A model generated the notes under the pieces. It had not been told where the DNA came from. It did no database searches and worked only from the letters and a program-made list of their open reading frames with translations. 64,000 bases of DNA. Origin: Lamellibrachia columna. Lineage: Eukaryota > Annelida > Polychaeta > Sabellida > Siboglinidae. The stretch lies in the NCBI GenBank assembly GCA_963662155.1, contig OY759263.1, positions 28,560,023 through 28,624,022 on the forward strand. Direction: 5' to 3'. This document shows positions 1-13,200 of this stretch, in pieces. Made by a program: the position numbers and the translations under genes. Positions within the stretch are counted from its first letter, which is position 1. The number at the start of each line of letters is the position of its first letter.

Positions 1-173
1 AAAATAAATTACAAATATCATAGTTATATTATATTTATTTTCTATTTGTTATAATTAATATCAATCGTTCCATATGTACAACAAATTAGCAGTTTCGTAG
101 TTTTTTCAATTAGGTAATAAAATATTAATAACGGACGAATAGATAAAACGATTATTTGAGATCAAACTTATAC
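1..173 (-). other. Left edge: alpha-type intron downstream of exon A1
   Basis: This matches the intron between exon A and the next exon C in other alpha units, for example just below exon A3. The CAG acceptor and the C exon that would follow in the transcript lie beyond the left edge. The gene therefore continues there. Confidence 0.85.
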
Positions 174-1263
174 CTTCGCTAGTTGTTTCGACGAAAGATG
201 TTGTTCCTTCGACTGTTGTTTGTGCAGCTGTTCCAGTGGTCTCTGTCGAAATTATTGTTTCGGTTGACCCCGTGGTAACATCCGCAGCTGTGGTTGTTGC
301 TGAAAAAATATACTTAAAATAGAGCTAAGCATTTAGTAGATGTCGGAATTAAATTATTTTCTGTAATGACAGTTATATTGGTAAAGAAGTCTCATTGCCT
401 ACCCATCAAAATTACACTTATTTTTTAAACAGAAATGACAGTCATTTACCTTCGCTCGTTGTCTCAACAGATTGCGTCGTTCCTTCGATTGTACTTGTTT
501 CAACTGACTCTGTAGTCGCTGCCGACGACAAGCTATCCGTCGATTCCGTTGTTTCCACAGGGGCTGTGGTGGATCCTGCCAGAAGAATATCATGTCAAAT
601 GCATTCATTGGTTTGAACGAAGACTTTTTTTAACAACACATTGAACATCCATATATATAAATGGAATAACATTGAACATTATGCTGATTCATCAATGTTA
701 TGTGATTTGTTTCCAAGCTACAATTTTCGCTTATGCTTTATCAAACCTCATGTATTCATTTTGAAATATGAAACAACGAATACGATTGATATTTTCAATA
801 CAACTATATATTTTAAAATAGCTGCAAAGCACTCCTTCTGTTTTCTTCGTGTGGTATCAAATATAGAGCTATATCATTTCTATATTTCCAAAATGACAAC
901 TGGAAAGGGATACACATAACTGCCTTTGTAAACATTCGGTCGGTGTTACCTGAAGCAGTCGTACTTTCTATCTCGAGAGTAGTAGTATCCAATGATGCAG
1001 TAGTAGAAGACGTCGCTGAAGTAGTGTCTTCCTCGGTAATTTTCCCTTCTACTACCGTACTTGCTACAGTTGGTGAATAGTCAAAATTCAATAATAAATT
1101 ACAAATATCAGAGTTATAATATATTTATTTTCTATTTATTATAATTAATATCAATCGTTCCATATGTTCAACAAATTACCAGTTTCGTAGATATTTCAAT
1201 TGGGTAATAAAATATTAGTAACGGGCGAATAGATAAAACGATTAGTTGAGATCATTCTTGTAC
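174..1263 (-). repeat. Unit 1, alpha, C-TAG
   Basis: Exons: A 174-299, B 450-575, C 950-1063 (TAG). A encodes GTAAQTTVEG. B is the common version with ESTDS. C encodes KITEED. Confidence 0.85.
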
Positions 1264-4200
1264 CTTCGCTAGTTGTTTCGACGAAAGATGTTGTTCCTTC
1301 GATTGTTGTTTGTGCAGCTATTCCAGTGGTCTCTGTCGAAGTTATTGTTTCGGTTGACCCCTTGGTAACATCCGCAGCTGTGGTTGTTGCTGAAAAAAAA
1401 TTATTTGAAATAGAACTAAGCATTTAGTAGATGCAGGAATTAAATTATTTTCTGTAATGACATTTATATTGGTAAAGAAGTCTCATTGCCTACCCATCAA
1501 AATTACACTTATTTTTTAAACAGAAATTACAGTCATTTACCTTCGCTCGTTGTCTCAACAGATTGCGTCGTTCCTTCGATTGTACTTGTTTCAACTGACT
1601 CTGTAGTCGCTGCCGACGACAAGCTATCCATCGATTCCGTTGTTTCCACAGGGGCTGTGGTGGATCCTGCCAGAAGAATATCATGTCAAATGCATTCATT
1701 GGTTTGAACGAAGACTTTTTTTAACAACACATTGAACATCCATATATATAAATGGAATAACATTGAACATTATGCTGATTCATCAATGTTATGTGATTTG
1801 TTTCCAAGCTACAATTTTCGCTTATGCTTTATCAAACCTCATGTATTCATTTTGAAATATGAAACAACGAATACGATTGATATTTTCAATACAACTATAT
1901 ATTTTAAAATAGCTGCAAAGCACTCCTTCTGTTTTCTTCGTGTGGTATCAAATATAGAGCTATATCATTTCTATATTTCCAAAATGACAACTGGAAAGGG
2001 ATACACATAACTGCATTTGTAAACATTCGGTCGGTGTTACCTGAAGCAGTCGTACTTTCTATCTCGAGAGTAGTAGTATCCAATGATGCAGTAGTAGAAG
2101 ACGTCGCTGAAGTAGTGTCTTCCTCGGTAATTTTCCCTTCTACTACCGTACTTGCTACAGTTGCTGAATAATCAAAATTGAAAAATAAATTACAAATATC
2201 ATAATTATATTATATTTATTTTCTATTTGTTATAATTAATATCAATCGTTCCATATGTACAACAAATTAGCAGTTTCGTAGTTTTTTCAATTAGGTAATA
2301 AAATATTAATAACGGACGAATAGATAAAACGATTATTTGAGATCAAACTTATACCTTCGCTAGTTGTTTCGACGAAAGATGTTGTTCCTTCGACTGTTGT
2401 TTGTGCAGCTGTTCCAGTGGTCTCTGTCGAAATTATTGTTTCGGTTGACCCCGTGGTAACATCCGCAGCTGTGGTTGTTGCTGAAAAAAAATACTTAAAA
2501 TAGAGCTAAGCATTTAGTAGATGCCGGAATTAAATTATTTTCTGTAATGACAGTTATATTGGTAAAGAAGTCTCATTGCCTACCCATCAAAATTACACTT
2601 ATTTTTTAAACAGAAATGACAGTCATTTACCTTCGCTCGTTGTCTCAACAGATTGCGTCGTTCCTTCGATTGTACTTGTTTCAACTGACTCTGTAGTCGC
2701 TGCCGACGACAAGCTATCCGCCGATTCCGTTGTTTCCACAGGGGCTGTGGTGGATCCTGCCAGAAGAATATCATGTCAAATGCATTCATTGGTTTGAACG
2801 AAGACTTTTTTTAACAACACATTGAACATCCATATATATAAATGGAATAACATTGAACATTATGCTGATTCATCAATGTTATGTGATTTGTTTCCAAGCT
2901 ACAATTTTCGCTTATACTTCATCAAACCTCATGTATTCATTTTGATATATGAAACAACGAATACGATTGATATTTTCAATACAACTTTATATTTTAAAAT
3001 AGCTGCAAAGCACTCCTTCTGTTTTCTTCGTGTTGTATCAAAGATAGAGCTATATCATTTCTATATTTCCAAAATGACAACTGGAAAGGGATACACATAA
3101 CTGCATTTGTAAACATTCGGTCGGTGTTACCTGAAGCAGTCGTACTTTCTATCTCGAGAATAGTAGTATCCAATGATGCAGTAGTAGAAGACGTCGCTGA
3201 AGTAGTGTCTTCCTCGGTAATTTTCCCTTCTACTACCGTACTTGCTACAGTTGGTGAATAGTCAAAATTCAATAATAAATTACAAATATCCGAGTTATAA
3301 TATATTTATTTTCTATTTATTATAATTAATATCAATCGTTCCATATGTTCAACAAATTACCAGTTTCGTAGATATTTCAATTGGGTAATAAAATATTAGT
3401 AACGGGCGAATAGATAAAACGATTAGTTGAGATCATTCTTGTACCTTCGCTAGATGTTTCGACGAAAGATGTTGTTCCTTCGATTGTTGTTTGTGCAGTT
3501 ATTTTAGTGGTCTCTGTCGAAGTTATTGTTTCGGTTGACCCCGTGGTAACATCCGCAGCTGTGGTTGTTGCTGAAAAAAAATTATTTGAAATAGAACTAA
3601 GCATTTAGTAGATGCAGGAATTAAATTATTTTCTGTAATGACATTTATATTGGTAAAGAAGTCTCATTGCCTACCCATCAAAATTACACTTATTTTTTAA
3701 AAAGAAATTACAGTCATTTACCTTCGCTCGTTGTCTCAACAGATTGCGTCGTTCCTTCGATTGTACTTGTCTCAACTGACTCTGTAGTCGCTGCCGACGA
3801 CAAGCTATCCGTCGATTCCGTTGTTTCCACAGGGGCTGTGGTGGATCCTGCCAGAAGAATATCATGTCAAATGCATTCATTGGTTTGAACGAAGACTTTT
3901 TTTAACAACACATTGAACATCCATATATATAAATGGAATAACATTGAACATTATGCTGATTCATCAATGTTATGTGATTTGTTTCCAAGCTACAATTTTC
4001 GCTTTTGCATTATCAAACCTCATGTATTCATTTTAAAATATGAAACAACGAATGCGATTGATATTTTCAGTACACCTTTATATTTTAAAATAGCTGCAAA
4101 ACACTCCTTCTGTTTTCTTCGTGTGGTATCAAAGATAGAGCTATATCATTTCTATATTTCCAAAATGACAACTGGAAAGGGATACACATAACTGCATTTG

Positions 4201-7200
4201 TAAACATTCGGTCGGTGTTACCTGAAGCAGTCGTACTTTCTATCTCGAGAGTAGTAGTATCCAATGATGCAGTAGTAGAAGACGTCGCTGAAGTAGTGTC
4301 TTCCACGGTAGTTTTCCCTTCTACTACCGTACTTGCTACAGTTGCTGAATAATCAAAATTAAAAAATAAATTACAAATATCATAGTTATATTATATTTAT
4401 TTTCTATTTGTTATAATTAATATCAATCGTTCCATATGTACAACAAATTAGCAGTTTCGTAGTTTTTTCAATTAGGTAATAAAATATTAATAACGGACGA
4501 ATAGATAAAACGATTATTTGAGATCAAACTTATACCTTCGCTAGTTGTTTCGACGAAAGATGTTGTTCCTTCGACTGTTGTTTGTGCAGCTGTTCCAGTG
4601 GTCTCTGTCGAAATTATTGTTTCGGTTGACCCCGTGGTAACATCCGCAGCTGTGGTTGTTGCTGAAAAAAAATTATTTGAAATAGAACTAAGCATTTAGT
4701 AGATGCAGGAATTAAATTATTTTCTGTAATGACATTTATATTGGTAAAGAAGTCTCATTGCCTACCCATCAAAATTACACTTATTTTTTAAAAAGAAATT
4801 ACAGTCATTTACCTTCGCTCGTTGTCTCAACAGATTGCGTCGTTCCTTCGATTGTACTTGTCTCAACTGACTCTGTAGTCGCTGCCGACGACAAGCTATC
4901 CGTCGATTCCGTTGTTTCCACAGGGGCTGTGGTGGATCCTGCCAGAAGAATATCATGTCAAATGCATTGATTGGTTTGAACGAAGACTTTTTTTAACAAC
5001 ACATTGAACATCCATATATATAAATGGAATAACATTGAACATTATGCTGATTCATCAATGTTATGTGATTTGTTTCCAAGCTACAATTTTCGCTTTTGCA
5101 TTATCAAACCTCATGTATTCATTTTAAAATATGAAACAACGAATGCGATTGATATTTTCAGTACACCTTTATATTTTAAAATAGCTGCAAAGCACTCCTT
5201 CTGTTTTCTTCGTGTGGTATCAAAGATAGAGCTATATCATTTCTATATTTCCAAAATGACAACTGGAAAGGGATACACATAACTGCATTTGTAAACATTC
5301 GGTCGGTGTTACCTGAAGCAGTCGTACTTTCTATCTCGAGAGTAGTAGTATCCAATGATGCAATAGTAGAAGACGTCGCTGAAGTAGTGTCTTCCACGGT
5401 AGTTTTCCCTTCTACTACCGTACTTGCTACAGTTGCTGAATAATCAAAATTAAAAAATAAATTACAAATATCATAGTTATATTATATTTATTTTCTATTT
5501 GTTATAATTAATATCAATCGTTCCATATGTACAACAAATTAGCAGTTTCGTAGTTTTTTCAATTAGGTAATAAAATATTAATAACGGACGAATAGATAAA
5601 ACGATTATTTGAGATCAAACTTATACCTTCGCTAGTTGTTTCGACGAAAGATGTTGTTCCTTCGACTGTTGTTTGTGCAGCTGTTCCAGTGGTCTCTGTC
5701 GAAATTATTGTTTCGGTTGACCCCGTGGTAACATCCGCAGCTGTGGTTGTTGCTGAAAAAAAATACTTAAAATAGAGCTAAGCATTTAGTAGATGCCGGA
5801 ATTAAATTATTTTCTGTAATGACAGTTATATTGGTAAAGAAGTCTCATTGCCTACCCATCAAAATTACACTTATTTTTTAAACAGAAATGACAGTCATTT
5901 ACCTTCGCTCGTTGTCTCAACAGATTGCGTCGTTCCTTCGATTGTACTTGTTTCAACTGACTCTGTAGTCGCTGCCGACGACAAGCTATCCGTCGATTCC
6001 GTTGTTTCCACAGGGGCTGTGGTGGATCCTGCCAGAAGAATATCATGTCAAATGCATTCATTGGTTTGAACGAAGACTTTTTTTAACAACACATTGAACA
6101 TCCATATATATAAATGGAATAACATTGAACATTATGCTGATTCATCAATGTTATGTGATTTGTTTCCAAGCTACAATTTTCGCTTATGCTTCATCAAACC
6201 TCATGTATTCATTTTGAAATATGAAACAACGAATACGATTGATATTTTCAATACAACTTTATATTTTAAAATAGCTGCAAAGCACTCCTTCTGTTTTCTT
6301 CGTGTGGTATCAAAGATAGAGCTATATCATTTCTATATTTCCAAAATGACAACTGGAAAGGGATACACATAACTGCATTTGTAAACATTCGGTCGGTGTT
6401 ACCTGAAGCAGTCGTACTTTCTATCTCGAGAATAGTAGTATCCAATGATGCAGTAGTAGAAGACGTCGCTGAAGTAGTGTCTTCCTCGGTAATTTTCCCT
6501 TCTACTACCGTACTTGCTACAGTTGGTGAATAGTCAAAATTCAATAATAAATTACAAATATCAGAGTTATAATATATTTATTTTCTATTTATTATAATTA
6601 ATATCAATCGTTCCATATGTTCAACAAATTACCAGTTTCGTAGATATTTCAATTGGGTAATAAAATATTAGTAACGGGCGAATAGATAAAACGATTAGTT
6701 GAGATCATTCTTGTACCTTCGCTAGTTGTTTCGACGAAAGATGTTGTTCCTTCGATTGTTGTTTGTGCAGCTATTCCAGTGGTCACTGTCGAAGTTATTG
6801 TTTCGGTTGACCCCGTGGTAACATCCGCAGCTGTGGTTGTTGCTGAAAAAAAATTATTTGAAATAGAACTAAGCATTTAGTAGATGCAGGAATTAAATTA
6901 TTTTCTGTAATGACATTTATATTGGTAAAGAAGTCTCATTGCCTACCCATCAAAATTACACTTATTTTTTAAACAGAAATGACAGTCATTTACCTTCGCT
7001 CGTTGTCTCAACAGATTGCGTTGTTCCTTCGATTGTACTTGTTTCAACTGACTCTGTAGTCGCTGCCGACGACAAGCTATCCGTCGATTCCGTTGTTTCC
7101 ACAGGGGCTGTGGTGGATCCTGCCAGAAGAATATCATGTCAAATGCATTCATTGGTTTGAACGAAGACTTTTTTTAACAACACATTGAACATCCATATAT

Positions 7201-10200
7201 ATAAATGGAATAACATTGAACATTATGCTGATTCATCAATGTTATGTGATTTGTTTCCAAGCTACAATTTTCGCTTATGCTTTATCAAACCTCATGTATT
7301 CATTTTGAAATATGAAACAACGAATACGATTGATATTTTCAATACAACTATATATTTTAAAATAGCTGCAAAGCACTCCTTCTGTTTTCTTCGTGTGGTG
7401 TCAAAGATAGAGCTATATCATTTCTATATTTCCAAAATGACAACTGGAAAGGGATACACATAACTGCATTTGTAAACATTCGGTCGGTGTTACCTGAAGC
7501 AGTCGTACTTTCTATCTCGAGAGTAGTAGTATCCAATGATGCAGTAGTAGAAGACGTCGCTGAAGTAGTGTCTTCCTCGGTAATTTTCCCTTCTACTACC
7601 GTACTTGCTACAGTTGGTGAATAGTCAAAATTCAATAATGAATTACAAATATCCGAGTTATAATATATTTATTTTCTATTTATTATAATTAATATAAATC
7701 GTTCCATATGTTCAACAAATTACCAGTTTCGTAGATATTTCAATTGGGTAATAAAATATTAGTAACGGGCGAATAGATAAAACGATTAGTTGAAATCATT
7801 CTTGTACCTTCGCTAGTTGTTTCGACGAAAGATGTTATACCTTCGATTGTTGTTTGTGCAGCTGTTCCAGTGGTCTCTGTCGAAGTTATTGTTTCGGTAG
7901 ACTCCGTGGTAACATCCACAGCTGTGGTTGTTGCAGAAAAAAAAATACTTGAAATAGAGCTAAGCATTTAGTAGATGCAGGAATTAAATTATTTTCTCTA
8001 ATGACAGTTATATTGGAAAACAAGTCACATTGCCTACCCTTCAAAATTACACTCATTGTTTAAACAGAAATGACAGTCATTTACCTTCGCTCGTTGTCTC
8101 AACGGATGGCGTCGTTCCTTCAATTGTACTTGTTTCAACAGACTCTCTAGACGCTGCCGACGACAAGCTATCCGTCGATTCCGTGGTTTCCACAGGGGCT
8201 GTGGTGGATCCTGCCAAAAGAATATCATGTCAAATGCATTCATTGGTTTGAACAAGACATTGTTTTAACAAAACATTGAACATCCATATATATATAAATG
8301 GAATAACATTGAACATTATGCTAATTCATAAATGTTATGTGATTTGCTTCCAAGCTACAAGTTGCGCTTTTGCATTATCAAACCTCATGTATTAATTTTG
8401 ATATATGAAACATCGAATATGATTGATATTTTCAATACAACTTTATATTTTAAAATAGTTGCATAGCACTCCTTCTGTTTTCATCGTGTGGTATCAAAGA
8501 TAGAGCTATATCATTTCTATATTTCAAAATGAAATCTGGAAAGGGATACACATAATTGCATTTGTAAACATTCGGTCGGTGTTACCTGAAGCAGTCGTAC
8601 TTTCTATCTCGAGAGTAGTAGTATCCAATGATGCAGTAGTAGAAGACGTCGCTGAAGTAGTGTCTTCCACGGTAGTTTTCCCTTCTACTACCGTACTTGC
8701 TACAGTTGCTGAATAATCAAAATTAAAAAATAAATTACAAATATCATAGTTATATTATTTTTTTTTTTGTATTTGTTATAATTAATATCAATCGTTCCAT
8801 ATGTACAACAAATTAGCAGTTTCGTAGTTTTTTCAATTAGGTAATAAAATATTAATAACGGACGAATAGATGAAACGATTATTTGAGATCAAACTTATAC
8901 CTTCGCTAGTTGTTTCGACGAAAGATGTTGTTCCTTCGACTGTTGTTTGTGCAGCTGTTCCAGTGGTCTCTGTCGAAATTATTGTTTCGGTTGACCCCGT
9001 GGTAACATCCGCAGCTGTGGTTGTTGCTGAAAAAAAATACTTAAAATAGAGCTAAGCATTTAGTAGATGCCGGAATTAAATTATTTTCTGTAATGACAGT
9101 TATATTGGTAAAGAAGTCTCATTGCCTACCCATCAAAATTACACTTATTTTTTAAACAGAAATGACAGTCATTTACCTTCGCTCGTTGTCTCAACAAATT
9201 GCGTCGTTCCTTCGATTGTACTTGTTTCAACTGACTCTGTAGTCGCTGCCGACGACAAGCTATCCGTCGATTCCGTTGTTTCCACAGGGGCTGTGGTGGA
9301 TCCTGCCAGAAGAATATCATGTCAAATGCATTCATTGGTTTGAACGAAGACTTTTTTTAACAACACATTGAACATCCATATATATAAATGGAATAACATT
9401 GAACATTATGCTGATTCATCAATGTTATGTGATTTGTTTCCAAGCTACAATTTTCGCTTATGCTTCATCAAACCTCATGTATTCATTTTGAAATATGAAA
9501 CAACGAATACGATTGATATTTTCAATACAACTTTATATTTTAAAATAGCTGCAAAGCACTCCTTCTGTTTTCTTCGTGTGGTATCAAAGATAGAGCTATA
9601 TCATTTCTATATTTCCAAAATGACAACTGGAAAGGGATACACATAACTGCATTTGTAAACATTCGGTCGGTGTTACCTGAAGCAGTCGTACTTTCTATCT
9701 CGAGAGTAGTAGTATCCAATGATGCAGTAGTAGAAGACGTCGCTGAAGTAGTGTCTTCCTCGGTAATTTTCCCTTCTACTACCGTACTTGCTACAGTTGG
9801 TGAATAGTCAAAATTCAATAATAAATTACAAATATCAGAGTTATAATATATTTATTTTCTATTTATTATAATTAATATCAATCGTTCCATATGTTCAACA
9901 AATTACCAGTTTCGTAGATATTTCAATTGGGTAATAAAATATTAGTAACGGCCGAATAGATAAAACGATTAGTTGAGATCATTCTTGTACCTTCGCTAGT
10001 TGTTTCGATGAAAGATGTTGTTCCTTCGATTGTTGTTTGTGCAGCTATTCCAGTGGTCTCTGTCGAAGTTATTGTTTCGGTTGACCCCGTGGTAACATCC
10101 GCAGCTGTGGTTGTTGCTGATAAAAAATTATTTGAAATAGAACTAAGCATTTAGTAGATGCAGGAATTAAATTATTTTCTGTAATGACATTTATATTGGT

Positions 10201-13200
10201 AAAGAAGTCTCATTGCCTACGCATCAAAATTACACTTATTTTTTAAACAGAAATGACAGTCATTTACCTTCGCTCGTTGTCTCAACAGATTGCGTCGATC
10301 CTTCGATTGTACTTGTTTCAACTGACTCTGTAGTCGCTGCCGACGACATGCTATCCGTCGATTCCGTTGTTTCCACAGGGGCAGTGGTGGATCCTGCCAA
10401 AAGAATATCATGTCAAATGCTTTCATTGGTTTGAACGAAGACTTTTTTAACAACACATTGAACATCCATATATATAAATGGAATAACATTGAACATTATG
10501 CTGATTCATCAATGTTATGTGATTTGTTTCCAAGCTACAATTTTCGCTTTTGCATTATCAAACCTCATGTATTCATTTTTAAATATGAAACAACGAATGC
10601 GATTGATATTTTCAGTACACCTTTATATTTTAAAATAGCTGCAAAGCACTCCTTCTGTTTTCTTCGTGTGGTATCAAAGATAGAGCTATATCATTTCTAT
10701 ATTTCCAAATTTACAACTGGAAAGGGATACACATAACTGCATTTGTAAACATTCGGTCGGTGTTACCTGAAGCAGTCGTACTTTCTATCTCGAGAGTAGT
10801 AGTATCCAATGATGCAGTAGTAGAAGACATCGCTGAAGTAGTGTCTTCCTCGGTAGTTTTCCCTTCTACTTTCGTACTTGCTACAGTTGGTGAATAGTCA
10901 AAATTCAACAATAAATTACAAATATCAGAGTTATAGTATATTTATTTTCTATTTATTATAATTAATATCAATCGTTCCATATATTCAACAAATTACCAGT
11001 TTCGTAGATATTTCAATTGGGTAATAAAATATTAGTAACGGGCGAATAGATAAAACGATTAGTTGAGCTCATTCTTGTACCTTCGCTAGTTGTTTCGACG
11101 AAAGATGTTATACCTTCGATTGTTGTTTGTGCAGCTGTTCCAGTTGTCTCTGTCGAAGTTATTGTTTCGGTAGACTCCGTGGTAACATCCACAGCTGTGG
11201 TTATTGCAGGAAAAAAAATACTTGAAATAGAGCTAAGCATTTAGTAGATGCAGGAATTAAATTATTTTCTCTAATGACAGTTATATTGGAAAAAAAGTCA
11301 CATTGCCTACCCTTCAAAATTACACTTATTGTTTAAACAGAAATGACAGTCATTTACCTTCGCTCGTTGTCTCAACGGATTTCGTCGTTCCTTCGATTGC
11401 ACTTGTTTCAACTGACTCTGTAGTCGCTGCCGACGACAAGCTATCCGTCGATTCCGTTGTTTCCACAGGGGCTGTGTTGGATTCTGCCAGAAGAATATCA
11501 TGTCAAATGCATTCATTGGTTTGAAAGAAGACTTTTTTTAACAACACATTGAACATCCATATATATAAATGGAATAACATTGAACATTATGCTCATTCAT
11601 CAATGTTATGTGATTTGTTTCCAAGCTACAATTTTCGCTTTTGCATTATCAAACCTCATGTATTCATTTTAAAATTTGAAACAACGAATGCGATTGATAT
11701 TTTCAGTACACCTTTATATTTTAAAATAGCTGCAAAGCACTCCTTCTGTTTTCTTCGTGTGGTATCAAAGATAGAGCTATATCATTTCTATATTTCCAAA
11801 ATGACAACTGGAAAGGGATACACATAACTGCATTTGTAAACATTTGGTCGGTGTTACCTGAAACAGTCGTACTTTCTTTCTCGAGAGTAGTAGTATCCAA
11901 TGATGCAGCAGTAGAAGAAGTCGCTGAAGTAGTGTCTTCCTCGGTAGTTTTCCCTTCTACTTCCGTACTTGCTACAGTTGGTGAATAGTCAAAATAAAAA
12001 AATAAATTACAAATATCATAGTTATAATATATTTATTGTCTATTTATTATAATTAATATCAATCGTTCCATATGTTCAACAAATTAGTAGTTTCGTAGGT
12101 GTTTCATTTAGGTAATAAAATATTAATAACGGACGAATAGATAAAACGATTATTTGAGATAAAACTTGTACCTTCGCTAGTTGTTTCGACGAAAGATGTT
12201 GTTCCTTCGACTGTTGTATGTGCAGCTGTTCCAGTGGTCTCTGTCGAAATTATTGTTTTGGTTGACCCCGTGGTAACATCCGCAGCTGTGGTTGTTACTG
12301 AAAACAAATACTTGAAATAGAGCTAAGCATTTAGTAGATTCCGGAATTAAATTATTTTCTGTAATGACAGTTATATTGGTAAACAAGTCACATTGCCTAC
12401 CCATCAAAATTACACTTATTGTTTAAACAGAAATGACAGTCATTTACCTTCGCTCGTTGTCTCAACGGATTGCGTCGTTCCTTCGATTGTACTTGTTTCA
12501 ACTGACTCTGTAGTCGCTGCCGACGACAAGCTATCCGTCGATTCCGTGGTTTCCACAGGGGCTGTGGTGGATCCTGCCAGAAGAACATCATGTCAAATGC
12601 ATTCATTGGTTTGAACGAAGACTTTTTTAACAACACATTGAACATCCATATATATAAATGGAATAACATTGAACATTATGCTGATTCATCAATGTTATGT
12701 GATTTGTTTCCAAGCTACAATTTTCGCTTTTGCATTATCAAACCTCATGTATTCATTTTTAAATATGAAACAACGAAAGCGATTGATATTTTCAGTACAC
12801 CTTTATATTTTAAAATAGCTGCAAAGCACTCCTTCTGTTTTCTTCGTGTGGTATCAAAGATAGAGCTATATCATTTCTATATTTCCAAAATTACAACTGG
12901 AAAGGGATACACATAACTGCATTTGTAAACATTCGGTCGGTGTTACCTGAAGCAGTAGTACTTTCTATCTCGAGAGTAGTAGTATCCAATGATGCAGTAG
13001 TAGAAGACGTCGCTGAAGTAGTGTCTTCCTCGGTAGTTTTCCCTTCTACTTTCGTACTTGCTACAGTTGGTGAATAGTCAAAATTCAACAATAAATTACA
13101 AATATCAGAGTTATAGTATATTTATTTTCTATTTAGTATAATTAATATCAATCGTTCCATATGTTCAACAAATTAGCCGTTTCGTAGATATTTCAATTGG

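Larger units (their letters stand above)
1264..2354 (-). repeat. Unit 2, beta, C-CAG
   Basis: Exons: A 1264-1389, B 1541-1666, C 2041-2163 (CAG). Details are in the three representative exon entries. Confidence 0.87.

Noticed and set aside
399..608. Minus-strand Gln/Arg-rich frame through exon B
   Set aside because: Its phase does not match the phase-1 joints of exons A and C; the Ser/Thr-rich phase does in every unit.
395..616. Plus-strand frame of 73 codons antisense to exon B
   Set aside because: TTG start, spans an exon and two intron edges, and mirrors the minus-strand coding exon. It looks like a shadow.
649..662. TATATATAA tract as a promoter TATA box
   Set aside because: It is intronic, on the strand opposite the gene, repeated in all units, and not followed by a credible gene.
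641..919. Plus-strand frame of 92 codons (108 in some units) recurring inside the C-B intron
   Set aside because: It begins at TTG rather than ATG in most copies, sits in AT-rich intron sequence, and is broken by stops in gamma units 8, 13, 15, 17 and 20. It recurs only because the whole unit is repeated.
813..1091. Minus-strand frame of 92 codons beginning MNFDYSPTVAS as a stand-alone small gene
   Set aside because: Its start lies in the A-C intron and its end in the C-B intron. Only the part within exon C is shared coding sequence, and units with the CAG acceptor have a stop in this frame just upstream.
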